Positions 45,311 to 54,407 of a stretch of 64,000 nucleotides of DNA are shown here, one piece after another. The notes beneath the pieces are model-generated. The model saw only the letters and a list, made by a program, of their open reading frames with translations, had not been told where the DNA came from and ran no database searches. Made by a program: the position numbers and the translations under genes. Source of the stretch: Burkholderia sp. E7m39 (GTDB lineage: Bacteria > Pseudomonadota > Gammaproteobacteria > Burkholderiales > Burkholderiaceae); the NCBI GenBank assembly GCA_001319865.1, contig BBSL01000119.1:34401-98400 (forward strand). Direction: 5' to 3'. How positions within the stretch are numbered: position 1 is the stretch's first letter; every line of letters begins with the position of its first letter.

Positions 45311-46126
45311 ATGCGGCTCATCAACCGACATCCCGGCCGCACCGGCAGTCTGATGCTGTTGCTGCTGCCTTTCATCGTGCTAGTCGCGGTGTATTTCACG
45401 GGCTCGTCGCTGCGGCTGCAAGCGAACCCCGACGACAAGCTGCTGCCGGGCGCCACGCAGATGACGGACGCGCTGCGCGAATACGCGTTCACGCAGGACA
45501 AGCGCACGGGCGAATACATGATGTGGGACGACACGGTGTCGAGCATGAAGCGGCTCGGCATCGGGCTCGTTGCCAGCGCCGCAATCGCGCTCGTGTTCGG
45601 CATCGCGACGGGCAGCATTCCGCTCGCGCGCGCCACGCTGTCGCCGTTCATCACGGTGATATCGATGATTCCCCCGCTTGCCGTATTGCCGATTCTCTTC
45701 ATCGTGTTCGGCCTCGACGAGTTGTCGAAGGTCGTGCTGATCGTGATCGGCATCACGCCGATGATGATCCGCGATCTGCAGCAGCGCACGCGCGAGATTC
45801 CGGAGGAGCTGTGGATCAAGGCGCAAACGCTCGGTGCGTCGAGCTGGACACTCATCTTGCGGGTGATCGTGCCGCAACTGCTGCCGCGTCTTCTGATCGC
45901 ATTGCGTCTCGCGCTGACTTCGGCGTGGCTGTTCCTGATCGCGGCGGAAGCGATTGCTTCGACCGACGGCCTCGGCTATCGCATCTTTCTCGTGCGCCGT
46001 TATCTCGCGATGGATGTGATCCTGCCTTACGTCGCGTGGATCACGCTGCTCGCGTGGTTCATCGACGAAGCGCTGCGCCGCCTTACGCAATGGGCGTTCC
46101 CCTGGTACAACGGAGGCCGCGCATGA
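45311..46126 (+). CDS. ABC transporter permease (guanidine/urea operon)
   Basis: A 271-residue inner-membrane permease of the BPD_transp_1 type with about six transmembrane segments. The EAA-like coupling loop is visible (AQTLGASSWTLILRVIVPQLLP), and the cytoplasmic motif precedes the final helices. It lies 30 bases after the binding-protein gene and overlaps the ATPase gene by four bases (ATGA), as expected for an ABC operon. Confidence 0.93.
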   Translation: MRLINRHPGRTGSLMLLLLPFIVLVAVYFTGSSLRLQANPDDKLLPGATQMTDALREYAFTQDKRTGEYMMWDDTVSSMKRLGIGLVASAAIALVFGIATGSIPLARATLSPFITVISMIPPLAVLPILFIVFGLDELSKVVLIVIGITPMMIRDLQQRTREIPEELWIKAQTLGASSWTLILRVIVPQLLPRLLIALRLALTSAWLFLIAAEAIASTDGLGYRIFLVRRYLAMDVILPYVAWITLLAWFIDEALRRLTQWAFPWYNGGRA

Positions 46127-46896
46127 TCGAAATCCGCAACCTGTGGAAGCAGTACGGCGATCAGGTCGTGCTGGAGCGGCTCAATCTGCGCATTGCGGAA
46201 GGCGAGTTCTGTTCGATGGTCGGCGCGTCGGGCTGCGGCAAGTCGACGTTTCTGCGGCTGCTGCTCGGCCAGGAACGTCCGACACGCGGCCAGATCCTGC
46301 TCGACGGCGAACCGCTGCCGGCGGAGGCGGACCCGCATCGCGGCGTGGTGTTTCAGCGTTATTCGGTATTTCCGCATCTCACTGTGCTGCGCAACGTGAT
46401 GCTTGGACTCGAACTGCCGCACGCACCCATTACAGGGCGGCTGTTCGGCGCGCGCCGCCGCCGCGCGCGCGATGAAGCCGTGGCGATGCTCGCGCGCGTC
46501 GGCCTGGCCGATTCGCTCGACAAGTACCCGCATCAGTTGTCGGGCGGCATGCAGCAGCGGCTCGCGCTCGCGCAGGCGCTCGTGATGAAGCCGCGCGTGC
46601 TGCTGCTCGACGAACCCTTCGGCGCGCTCGACCCCGGCATCCGCCGCGACATGCACGAGCTGCTGACCGCGCTGTGGCGCGAGGCGCGGCTCACCGTCTT
46701 CATGGTCACGCACGACCTGAAAGAAGGCTTCACGCTCGGCAGCCGCGTGCTGGTGTTCGACAAGGTGCGCATTGATCCGCAAGCGCCGCAGGCTTACGGC
46801 GCGCGCATCACCTACGACATTCCGCTCGAACGCAACGGCGTGCGCGAGCCGCAGGCGGTCACGGCGATTCCGCCGCTGCTTGCCGTGCCCGCGTGA
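46123..46896 (+). CDS. ABC transporter ATP-binding protein (guanidine/urea operon)
   Basis: A 257-residue ATPase with Walker A GASGCGKST, Q-loop VVFQRYSVFPHLTV, signature LSGGMQQRLALA, Walker B VLLLDEPFGALD and switch His in VTHDLKE. It belongs to the nitrate/sulfonate/taurine-type importer subfamily. The start overlaps the permease stop, implying coupled translation. It powers uptake of guanidine or urea with the two preceding proteins. Confidence 0.95.
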   Translation: MIEIRNLWKQYGDQVVLERLNLRIAEGEFCSMVGASGCGKSTFLRLLLGQERPTRGQILLDGEPLPAEADPHRGVVFQRYSVFPHLTVLRNVMLGLELPHAPITGRLFGARRRRARDEAVAMLARVGLADSLDKYPHQLSGGMQQRLALAQALVMKPRVLLLDEPFGALDPGIRRDMHELLTALWREARLTVFMVTHDLKEGFTLGSRVLVFDKVRIDPQAPQAYGARITYDIPLERNGVREPQAVTAIPPLLAVPA

Positions 46897-46932
46897 ACCG
46901 TGCAACCGATGCAAACGAATCAAGGACACGAC

Positions 46933-47640
46933 ATGAACGAAACACTGCTCGACGAAACCGTGCCCGGTGGCGGCCACGCGTCGTTGATCGTCAAGCGCGG
47001 CCAGTTGCTGCGCGTCACCGACGTGCGCGGCGGCGCGAACGTCAGCATGCTGCTCTTCAACGCCGCCGAGAAAAGCGAACGGCTCAATCTGCCCGACACG
47101 CTGAAGTGCCAGCACACCGCGAAGCTGACCAAAGGCCATTGCCTCTATTCCGACATGGGCCGCGTGCTCGCCGCGATCGTCGCGGATACGTGCGGGTGGC
47201 ACGACAGTCTCGCAGGTGTGTCCGACGCCGCCGAAGTGCGCGAGAAATACGGCCAGGGCCGCTATCAGGAATTGCGCAACGCGTTCTATCGCAACGGTAC
47301 CGACAATCTGCTCGTCGAACTCGGCAAATGGGGGCTCGGCATCGCCGACCTGCTGATGACGCTGAATCTGTTCAGCCGCGTCGATGTGACGGATACGGGC
47401 GCGATGAAACTGGTCGAGGGCAATTCGAAGGCAGGCGACTACATCGAGTTGTACGCACCGATGAACACGCTCGTCGTGCTGACGGCGATCCAGCATCCGC
47501 TCGACCCGAACCCGGAATACGCGCCAAAACCCGTGAAGCTCGCCCTGCGCGCCGCCGATCCGCAAGTGGCCGAAATCTGCCGCACGTCGTGCGACGAGAA
47601 CGCGCGCGGCTTCATCAATACCGAACGATTCTTTCTCTGA
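46933..47640 (+). CDS. DUF1989 protein, urea-carboxylase-associated type 1; carboxyguanidine deiminase subunit
   Basis: A 235-residue DUF1989 protein. Typical blocks are [39 protein letters not shown], the SDMGR stretch and DTCGWHD. Two DUF1989 paralogues next to a biotin-dependent carboxylase and allophanate hydrolase were long called urea-carboxylase-associated proteins, and were later shown in related bacteria to form the heteromeric carboxyguanidine deiminase (CgdAB) that releases ammonia to give allophanate. I believe this is the type 1 protein, though the A/B assignment is from memory. AAGGA seven bases upstream supports this ATG. Confidence 0.88.
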   Translation: MNETLLDETVPGGGHASLIVKRGQLLRVTDVRGGANVSMLLFNAAEKSERLNLPDTLKCQHTAKLTKGHCLYSDMGRVLAAIVADTCGWHDSLAGVSDAAEVREKYGQGRYQELRNAFYRNGTDNLLVELGKWGLGIADLLMTLNLFSRVDVTDTGAMKLVEGNSKAGDYIELYAPMNTLVVLTAIQHPLDPNPEYAPKPVKLALRAADPQVAEICRTSCDENARGFINTERFFL

Positions 47641-47647
47641 GCGAGCG

Positions 47648-48301
47648 ATGCGCGCCATGACGACAACCACTCTCACAGCCAGCACGCGAGACCCCGCCGA
47701 TGCCATCTTCCGCGAAACGTTGCCCGCGGGCGAACCGTGGCTCAAGGAACTGAAGGCGGGGCAGACGCTGCGTATCCGCGATGTCGAGGGCAATCAGGCC
47801 ATCGATACGCTCTTCTACAGCCTCGCCAATCCGCGTGAGCGCTACGACGCGCAACGCACGCTGCGCCGCCAGCAGAGCCTCTATCTGACGACGGGCACCG
47901 TGCTCTATTCGAACCTCGGCAATCCGATGCTGAGCATCGTCGCCGATACGTGCGGACGTCACGACACGCTCGGCGGCGCCTGCGCGCAGGAAAGCAACAC
48001 CGTGCGCTATGCGCTCGAAAAGCGCTACATGCACAGCTGCCGCGACAATTTCCTGCGCGCCTGCGCGCACGACGGCCGCCTGTCGAAGCGTGACATCGCC
48101 GCCAACATCAACTTCTTCATGAACGTCCCCGTGACGTCCGAGGGCGGCCTGACCTTCGAAGACGGCATCTCCGCGCCGGGCAAATACGTCGAATTGCGCG
48201 CGGAAATGGATGTGATCGTGCTGATCTCGAACTGCCCGCAACTGAACAATCCGTGCAACGCGTACAACCCCACTCCGGCGGAGATGACGATATGGAACTG
48301 A
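47648..48301 (+). CDS. DUF1989 protein, urea-carboxylase-associated type 2; carboxyguanidine deiminase subunit
   Basis: A 217-residue partner of the preceding protein. It carries the conserved DTLFYS and [13 protein letters not shown] stretches, then [20 protein letters not shown] and HSCRDNFL, with many conserved Cys/His/Asp that could bind a metal. It should complete the carboxyguanidine deiminase that turns carboxyguanidine into allophanate. It follows the first subunit by seven bases, and its last ten bases overlap a previously unmarked 41-codon gene. Confidence 0.88.
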   Translation: MRAMTTTTLTASTRDPADAIFRETLPAGEPWLKELKAGQTLRIRDVEGNQAIDTLFYSLANPRERYDAQRTLRRQQSLYLTTGTVLYSNLGNPMLSIVADTCGRHDTLGGACAQESNTVRYALEKRYMHSCRDNFLRACAHDGRLSKRDIAANINFFMNVPVTSEGGLTFEDGISAPGKYVELRAEMDVIVLISNCPQLNNPCNAYNPTPAEMTIWN

Positions 48302-48417
48302 GCACGCTGCGGCTGTGGTTCTACACGATGATGAAAGTCCGCGCGGAGCGCCTGGTGCCGAACAAGCCGCAGACCAGGCTGCCCGCGAAGCCCGCGGAAC
48401 AGCACACGAAACACTGA
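48292..48417 (+). CDS. Unrecognised 41-residue small protein in guanidine operon
   Basis: An ATG inside the end of the deiminase gene, eight bases after GGAGA, opens a 41-codon frame ending in TGA. About 36 of 40 sense codons end in G or C, matching the neighbouring real genes. The product begins [20 protein letters not shown] and ends in a basic, Pro/Gln/Lys-rich tail; the first 14 residues could form a short amphipathic or membrane-touching helix. The 10-base overlap implies translational coupling. It lies 93 bases before the carboxylase gene. The function is unknown and I recall no named family. Confidence 0.7.
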   Translation: MELSTLRLWFYTMMKVRAERLVPNKPQTRLPAKPAEQHTKH

Positions 48418-48510
48418 ACATCGCGAGCAACCGACGCGACCTGCCGTGGACGACCTCGGCATGCATGCCCACGTGGCGGGACGACCCGCCCACGCATTGA
48501 ACATCCACTC

Positions 48511-51500
48511 ATGTTCGATAAAGTCCTCATTGCGAATCGCGGCGCGATTGCCTGCCGCATTCTGCGCACGCTGCGCGACCTGCACGTCGAAGGCGTGGCC
48601 GTCTATAGCGAGGCGGATCGCGCGAGCCGCCATGTCAGTCTCGCGGACACGGCGCGCAGCCTCGGCGACGGCGCGGCGAGCGTCACCTATCTCGACATCG
48701 GCAAGCTGCTCGACATCGCGCGCGAAGAAGGCGTGCAGGCGATCCATCCCGGCTATGGCTTTCTGTCGGAGAACGCGGCCTTCGCCGAAGCCTGCGAAGC
48801 GGCAGGCATCGCGTTCATCGGCCCGACGCCCGCGCAATTGCGCGCGTTCGGCCTGAAGCACACGGCCCGCGCGATCGCCGCCGAACAGGGCGTGCCGATG
48901 CTCGAAGGCACGGGCCTGCTGGACGATCTCGATGCCGCGCTCGAAGCGGCCGGGCGCATCGGCTACCCGGTGATGCTCAAGAGCACGGCGGGCGGCGGCG
49001 GCATCGGCATGCGCGTGTGCCGTGCCGCCGACGAACTGGCCGCGCAGTTCGACAACGTCAAGCGGCTCGGCCAGAACAACTTCTCCGATGCGGGCGTGTT
49101 CCTCGAAAAGTACATCGAAAAAGCGCGGCATCTGGAAGTGCAAGTATTCGGCGACGGCAAGGGCGGGGCGATCGCGCTCGGCGTGCGCGATTGCTCGGTG
49201 CAGCGGCGCAACCAGAAGGTGCTCGAAGAGACGCCTGCGCCCAATCTGCCTGAAGGCGTCGAAGCCGCGCTATGCGATGCCGCCATCCGGCTGGCGCAAG
49301 CCGTCGCGTACCGCTCGGCGGGCACGGTCGAATTCGTCTACGACAGCGACGCCGCGCGCTTCTATTTTCTCGAAGTGAACACGCGCCTCCAGGTCGAGCA
49401 CGGTGTCACCGAACAGGTATGGGGCGTCGATCTGGTGCGCTGGATGATCGAACTCGCTGCGGGCGCGCTCGCGCCGCTCGACGTGCTGTCGCGCGATCTG
49501 AAGCCGCAAGGCCACGCGATCCAGGCGCGTCTCTACGCGGAAGATCCCGGCCGCGATTTCAAGCCCTGTCCGGGCCTGCTCACGGACGTGTCGTTTCCTC
49601 GCGCCGATGGCCGCGCTCTGCGCATCGACACATGGATCGAAGCGGGTTGCGAAGTGCCGCCCTGGTTCGATCCCATGCTCGCCAAGCTGATCGCGTGGCA
49701 GCCGACTCGCGATGCAGCGCGCCACGCGCTCGACGCCGCGCTCGAAGCCTCACGCATCTACGGCGTCGAGACCAACCGCGACTATCTGCGCCAGATACTG
49801 GCCGACGCGCCGTTCGCAAGCGGGCAGCCGTGGACGCGCTGTCTCGAACATCTGCGCTACCGCGCGTCGACATTCGAAGTGCTGGGCGGCGGCACGCAGA
49901 CCACCGTGCAGGACTACCCGGGACGTCCCGGCTATTGGGCCGTGGGCGTGCCGCCTTCCGGTCCGATGGACGAGCGCGCGTTGCGCCTGGGCAACCGGCT
50001 GCTCGGCAACGATGCGCAAGCGGCCGCGCTCGAAATCACGATGAGCGGACCGACGCTGCGCTTCAACACCGACGCTGTCGTGATCGTCACGGGCGCCACG
50101 CTGCCTGTCTTGCTCGACGACGTGCCGCAGCCGATGAACACGACGCTCTACGTCGCGGCAGGCGCGACGCTCGCGCTCGGCACGATACGCGGCGCGGGCG
50201 CGCGCGCCTACTTGTGCGTGCGCGGCGGTCTCGATGTCGCGCAGTATCTCGGCAGCCGCAGCACGTTCACGCTCGGCCAGTTCGGCGGTCACGGCGGACG
50301 CGCGCTGCGAGCAGGCGACGTGCTGCATCTGCATCCGCTCGCAGACCGCGAAGCGGGCGCGACGTTGCCCGCAGCGCTCGTGCATCGCCTGGATGACGTG
50401 CGCGTACTGCGCGTGATCTATGGTCCGCATGGCGCGCCCGAGTACTTCAGCGCGCGCTATATCGACCAGTTTCTGGCGACAGACTGGGAGATCCACTTCA
50501 ATTCGAGCCGCACGGGTGTGCGCCTGATCGGTCCGAAGCCAGAATGGACCCGCGCCGATGGCGGCGAAGCAGGGTTGCATCCGTCGAACATTCACGACAA
50601 CCCCTACGCAGTGGGCGCAATCGATTTCACGGGCGATATGCCGGTGATTCTCGGCCCCGATGGACCGAGCCTCGGCGGCTTCGTGTGCCCTGTCACGATC
50701 ATCGAAGCCGACCTGTGGCAGATCGGCCAGTTGAAGGCGGGCGACAAGGTGCGCTTCGTTCCCGTCGATATCGCGACCGCGCGTGCGGCGGCCCTTGCGC
50801 GCAGCAAAGAAGTGGCAACGCTCGACGAACAGAAGCAGCTGCCTCTCGCTGACGATGGTGCGACGCTGTCATCGCCCATCGTGCTGAACGTCGGCGAAGG
50901 CGATGAGCGGCTCGTTGCGCGCCTTTCCGGCGATACGCATCTGCTGCTCGAAATCGGACCGCCCGAACTCGATCTGGTGCTGCGCTTTCGCGGCCACGCG
51001 CTGATGCAATCGCTCGAAGCGCTGCAATTGCCCGGCGTAATCGATCTCACGCCCGGCATCCGCTCGCTGCAGGTGCACTATCAGCCGGAGCAACTGCCGC
51101 TTGCCGCGCTGCTCGAACATGTCGCGTCGACGTGGCAGCGCGTGCTGCTGCAACAGGATCTGCGCGCGCCGTCGCGCATCGTGCATCTGCCGTTGTCGTG
51201 GGATGACCCGGCGTGCCAGCTGGCGATCGACAAGTACATGACCACCGTGCGCAAGGATGCGCCGTGGTGCCCGAGCAATCTGGAGTTCATCCGCCGCATC
51301 AACGACCTCGAATCGATCGATGCCGTAAAGCGCATCGTGTTCGATGCGAGCTATCTCGTGATGGGCCTCGGCGACGTGTACCTGGGCGCGCCCGTCGCGA
51401 CGCCGCTCGATCCGCGTCATCGTCTCGTGACGACGAAGTACAACCCGGCTCGCACGTGGACGGCGGAGAACTCGGTCGGCATCGGCGGCGCGTATCTGTG

Positions 51501-52122
51501 CGTGTACGGCATGGAAGGGCCGGGCGGCTATCAGTTCGTCGGCCGCACGCTGCAAATGTGGAATCGCTATCGCGACGTCGCGGATTTCGCGGGGCGTCCG
51601 TACCTGTTGCGCTTTTTCGACCAGATCCGCTTCTACGAAGTATCCGCCGACGAACTGCTGCGCATCCGCGAGTCGTTTCCGCTCGGGCGCTATCCGCTGC
51701 GGATCGAAGAGACGGAACTGTCGCTGGCCGACTATCAGGCGTTTCTCGAACGCGACGCGGACGATATCGCGCAGTTCCGCGCGCGTCAGCAACGCGCGTT
51801 TCAGGCCGAACGGCAGCGCTGGCACGAAGCGGGCAGCAACGAAGACGCGCTCGAACCGCCCGCTCCCGCCGATGCCGAGATCGCGCCGCTCACGGACGGC
51901 CAGATTGCCGTCGATAGCGAAATCGCGGGCAACTTGTGGCAAGTGCGCGTCGAGACGGGCGCGACCGTCGAAGCGGGCGACGTGCTGCTCGTGATCGAAT
52001 CGATGAAGATGGAGATATCGGTGATCGCGCCATGTGCGGGCACAGTCGGCGAGATTCACGTGGCGCCGGGCTCGCCTGTGCGCGCGGGGCAACGCGTCGT
52101 CGTGATCGAACAGCACGCCTGA
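48511..52122 (+). CDS. Biotin-dependent guanidine/urea carboxylase
   Basis: A 1203-residue multidomain carboxylase. Residues 1-450 are a biotin carboxylase (ATP-grasp loop STAGGGGIGM, carboxylation site EVNTRLQVEHG). Then comes a carboxyltransferase built from KipA-like (about 455-760, GGGTQTTVQDYPGRPGYW) and KipI-like (about 790-1090, including DVYLGAPVATPLDPRHRLV) halves, and a C-terminal biotinyl domain with the ESMKM lysine near residue 1166. It would be named urea carboxylase by similarity. The guanidine-I riboswitch and DUF1989 pair argue that it carboxylates guanidine to carboxyguanidine. Allophanate hydrolase is encoded separately. Confidence 0.93.
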   Translation: MFDKVLIANRGAIACRILRTLRDLHVEGVAVYSEADRASRHVSLADTARSLGDGAASVTYLDIGKLLDIAREEGVQAIHPGYGFLSENAAFAEACEAAGIAFIGPTPAQLRAFGLKHTARAIAAEQGVPMLEGTGLLDDLDAALEAAGRIGYPVMLKSTAGGGGIGMRVCRAADELAAQFDNVKRLGQNNFSDAGVFLEKYIEKARHLEVQVFGDGKGGAIALGVRDCSVQRRNQKVLEETPAPNLPEGVEAALCDAAIRLAQAVAYRSAGTVEFVYDSDAARFYFLEVNTRLQVEHGVTEQVWGVDLVRWMIELAAGALAPLDVLSRDLKPQGHAIQARLYAEDPGRDFKPCPGLLTDVSFPRADGRALRIDTWIEAGCEVPPWFDPMLAKLIAWQPTRDAARHALDAALEASRIYGVETNRDYLRQILADAPFASGQPWTRCLEHLRYRASTFEVLGGGTQTTVQDYPGRPGYWAVGVPPSGPMDERALRLGNRLLGNDAQAAALEITMSGPTLRFNTDAVVIVTGATLPVLLDDVPQPMNTTLYVAAGATLALGTIRGAGARAYLCVRGGLDVAQYLGSRSTFTLGQFGGHGGRALRAGDVLHLHPLADREAGATLPAALVHRLDDVRVLRVIYGPHGAPEYFSARYIDQFLATDWEIHFNSSRTGVRLIGPKPEWTRADGGEAGLHPSNIHDNPYAVGAIDFTGDMPVILGPDGPSLGGFVCPVTIIEADLWQIGQLKAGDKVRFVPVDIATARAAALARSKEVATLDEQKQLPLADDGATLSSPIVLNVGEGDERLVARLSGDTHLLLEIGPPELDLVLRFRGHALMQSLEALQLPGVIDLTPGIRSLQVHYQPEQLPLAALLEHVASTWQRVLLQQDLRAPSRIVHLPLSWDDPACQLAIDKYMTTVRKDAPWCPSNLEFIRRINDLESIDAVKRIVFDASYLVMGLGDVYLGAPVATPLDPRHRLVTTKYNPARTWTAENSVGIGGAYLCVYGMEGPGGYQFVGRTLQMWNRYRDVADFAGRPYLLRFFDQIRFYEVSADELLRIRESFPLGRYPLRIEETELSLADYQAFLERDADDIAQFRARQQRAFQAERQRWHEAGSNEDALEPPAPADAEIAPLTDGQIAVDSEIAGNLWQVRVETGATVEAGDVLLVIESMKMEISVIAPCAGTVGEIHVAPGSPVRAGQRVVVIEQHA

Positions 52123-52161
52123 ACCGCACTGCCATTCAACGCATTCAAGGAACCCTCGACA

Positions 52162-53988
52162 ATGGATTCATTCGATCTGCGCCTTCCCGCGCTGCGCGCC
52201 GCGTACCGCGCGGGCCGCACCACGCCGCGCGCGCTGATTGCCGCGTTGCGCGAACGCGCTGCAACGCTAAACCCGGAGTACCGGCTTTTCATTCATCTGC
52301 TGTCCGACGCTGAGATCGAGCCCTATCTCGCGGCGCTGGACTCGGCCGACATCGATTCGCTGCCGCTCTACGGCGTGCCGTTCGCATTGAAGGACAACAT
52401 CGATCTGGCCGGCGTGCCTACGACGGCCGCCTGCCCGGCATTCGCCTACACGCCGCGCGAATCCGCGACACTCGCAGCACAACTGATCGCGCTCGGCGCC
52501 GTCCCCATCGGTAAGACCAATCTCGACCAGTTCGCCACGGGCCTGAACGGCACACGTTCGCCGTACGGCAAATGCCGCAACAGCGTGCATCCCGACTATC
52601 CTTCGGGCGGATCGAGCGCGGGCTCGTCGCTGGCCGTCGCGCTCGGTGTCGCGAGTTTCGCGCTCGGCACCGACACGGCGGGATCGGGCCGCGTGCCCGC
52701 CGCGCTGAACAATCTCGTCGGAACGAAGGGGACGAAGGGACTGCTGTCGACGGCGGGCGTGGTGCCTGCGTGCCGCACGCTCGATTGCGTGACGTATTTC
52801 ACCGCGACCGCGAGCGAGGCGAGCGAACTGCTCGCGCTCACGGCGCGCCATGATCCCGCGGACGCCTACAGTCGCGCCAATCCGCAGTGGAACGATGCGT
52901 CGGCATTCGGTGCAGTGCAGCGCTTTCGCTTTGGCGTGCCGGCACAACTCGAATTTGCCGGCTGCGACGAAAGCCCCGCGTTGTTTGCGCAGGCGCGCGC
53001 GGCGCTCGAAGCGATCGGCGGCGAGGCGGTTGAAATCGATTTCGCGCCGTTCGTGGAAGCGGCGCGGCTGCTCTACGAAGGACCGTGGGTCGCGGAGCGC
53101 TACAGCGTGGCGGGCGCATTGGTGGAATCGCAACCCGACGCCGTGCTCCCCGTGATCCGCGACGTGCTGGCCAAGGCGCCCGGCGCGACGGCCGTCGATG
53201 CATTTCGCTCGCAGTATCGGCTTCAGGCGCTGAAGCAACGCTGCGATGCCGCGCTCGCGCAACTGGATTGCGTGCTCACGCCTTCCATTCCGCGCCCCGT
53301 CACGCTCGCCGAACTAGAGCGCGACCCCATCGGCGCGAACTCGCTGCTCGGGCATTACACGAACTTCATGAACCTGCTCGACTACGCCGCCGTCGCGACA
53401 CCCGCCGGATTCATGCGCAACGGTCTGCCGTGGGGCGTGACGCTGTTCGGCCGCGCTTTTACCGACCAGTACTTGCTGAGCGTGGCCGATGCGTTGCATC
53501 GCAAGCTCGCTGTGCCGTTGATCGGCGGCGCGCGTGACGACGGCAGCGTGCGCGCTCGAAAAGCCCGCCACGACGGGATGAAGCTGGTCGTGTGCGGCGC
53601 GCATCTCGACGGGCTGGCGTTGAACGGCCAACTGAGGGCGCGCGGTGCCCGGCTCGTCGAAGCAACCACGAGCGCGCCGCGCTATCGACTGTATGCGCTG
53701 GCGACAGGGCCCACGCAACGCCCCGGCATGATGCGCGATGCGGCGAATGGCGCACCGATCGCCGTCGAAGTGTGGGAATTGCCGAGCGCCGAACTGGGTT
53801 CGTTTCTCGAGGGCATCGCCGCGCCGCTCGCACTCGGGAAGGTTGAACTCGCGGACGGTCGCTGGGAGACCGGTTTCGTGTGCGAAGCGTATGGCCTGCA
53901 AGGCGCAACTGACATCACCGGGTACGGCGGATGGCGTGCGTGGCTGCAACATCTCGAGCACGAGCGCATGAAAGCGACCACTGCGTGA
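52162..53988 (+). CDS. atzF: Allophanate hydrolase
   Basis: A 608-residue amidase-signature enzyme. The catalytic triad is visible: Lys of FALKDNIDL (about 77), the Ser of the GGSSAGSS stretch (about 150), and the nucleophile Ser in DTAGSGRVPA (about 175). A separate C-terminal domain (about 460-600) is typical of AtzF/DUR2 allophanate hydrolases and sets it apart from simple amidases. It splits allophanate into two ammonia and two CO2, the last step of guanidine or urea carboxylation. It lies 39 bases after the carboxylase gene. Confidence 0.94.
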   Translation: MDSFDLRLPALRAAYRAGRTTPRALIAALRERAATLNPEYRLFIHLLSDAEIEPYLAALDSADIDSLPLYGVPFALKDNIDLAGVPTTAACPAFAYTPRESATLAAQLIALGAVPIGKTNLDQFATGLNGTRSPYGKCRNSVHPDYPSGGSSAGSSLAVALGVASFALGTDTAGSGRVPAALNNLVGTKGTKGLLSTAGVVPACRTLDCVTYFTATASEASELLALTARHDPADAYSRANPQWNDASAFGAVQRFRFGVPAQLEFAGCDESPALFAQARAALEAIGGEAVEIDFAPFVEAARLLYEGPWVAERYSVAGALVESQPDAVLPVIRDVLAKAPGATAVDAFRSQYRLQALKQRCDAALAQLDCVLTPSIPRPVTLAELERDPIGANSLLGHYTNFMNLLDYAAVATPAGFMRNGLPWGVTLFGRAFTDQYLLSVADALHRKLAVPLIGGARDDGSVRARKARHDGMKLVVCGAHLDGLALNGQLRARGARLVEATTSAPRYRLYALATGPTQRPGMMRDAANGAPIAVEVWELPSAELGSFLEGIAAPLALGKVELADGRWETGFVCEAYGLQGATDITGYGGWRAWLQHLEHERMKATTA

Positions 53989-54002
53989 CCGCGGCGCGGG
54001 CG

Positions 54003-54025
54003 GGCGCCGCCGCCATGGCGGCGCC
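54003..54025 (+). terminator. Hairpin ending the guanidine operon
   Basis: A perfect 9-bp GC stem (GGCGCCGCC with GGCGGCGCC, loop GCCAT) starts 15 bases after the atzF stop and is followed by TT. The stem is strong though the T tract is minimal. Confidence 0.6.
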
Positions 54026-54206
54026 TTCGTGAACCGACATGAATAGACGGCACATTTGTCGATATCGTTAAGAAGACGCTACAGTCGTATCAATCCTCCC
54101 GTTCATACAAAATCGCAACGACATCTCCCGTTGTTGCGCTATTCGCAGCGCCAACGCCGCGCGCAAACCACCCGCCATTCGACCGTCACGTGCGATCGGG
54201 TCGCAC

Positions 54207-54365
54207 TTGAAATACAGTCCCGGTAACGTATTCTGGCTTTACAAACGCGGGCAATCGAAGGGCAGCATCGACACGCCCCTCGACATGAAGAACGCCATCA
54301 TCAGCAATCTGGAGCAGGCGCACACACACGGCACCGCTCGCGCGGCGATGGCTGGCTGGGTGTGA
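54207..54365 (+). CDS. Possible 52-residue protein or gene relic
   Basis: A frame beginning at TTG (LKYSPGNVFWLYKRGQ...) continues through SIDTPLDMKNAIISNLEQA to a TGA. Its composition is protein-like, with a hydrophobic/aromatic start and an amphipathic helix, and its later codons are GC-biased. No ribosome site precedes the TTG and no ATG or GTG lies near the front, so it may be the tail of a decayed gene. Confidence 0.3.
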   Translation: MKYSPGNVFWLYKRGQSKGSIDTPLDMKNAIISNLEQAHTHGTARAAMAGWV

Positions 54366-54407
54366 CCTGAATAACGCCTGAAAGCCGACGCACAGAGGGA
54401 GAGCATT

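Larger units (their letters stand above)
53989..54407. other. atzF-glgP spacer
   Basis: A 419-base stretch. It contains the operon terminator at 54003-54025, an AT-richer segment likely to carry the glgP promoter (about 54040-54130), and a 52-codon open frame at 54207-54365 (separate entry). Confidence 0.5.
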
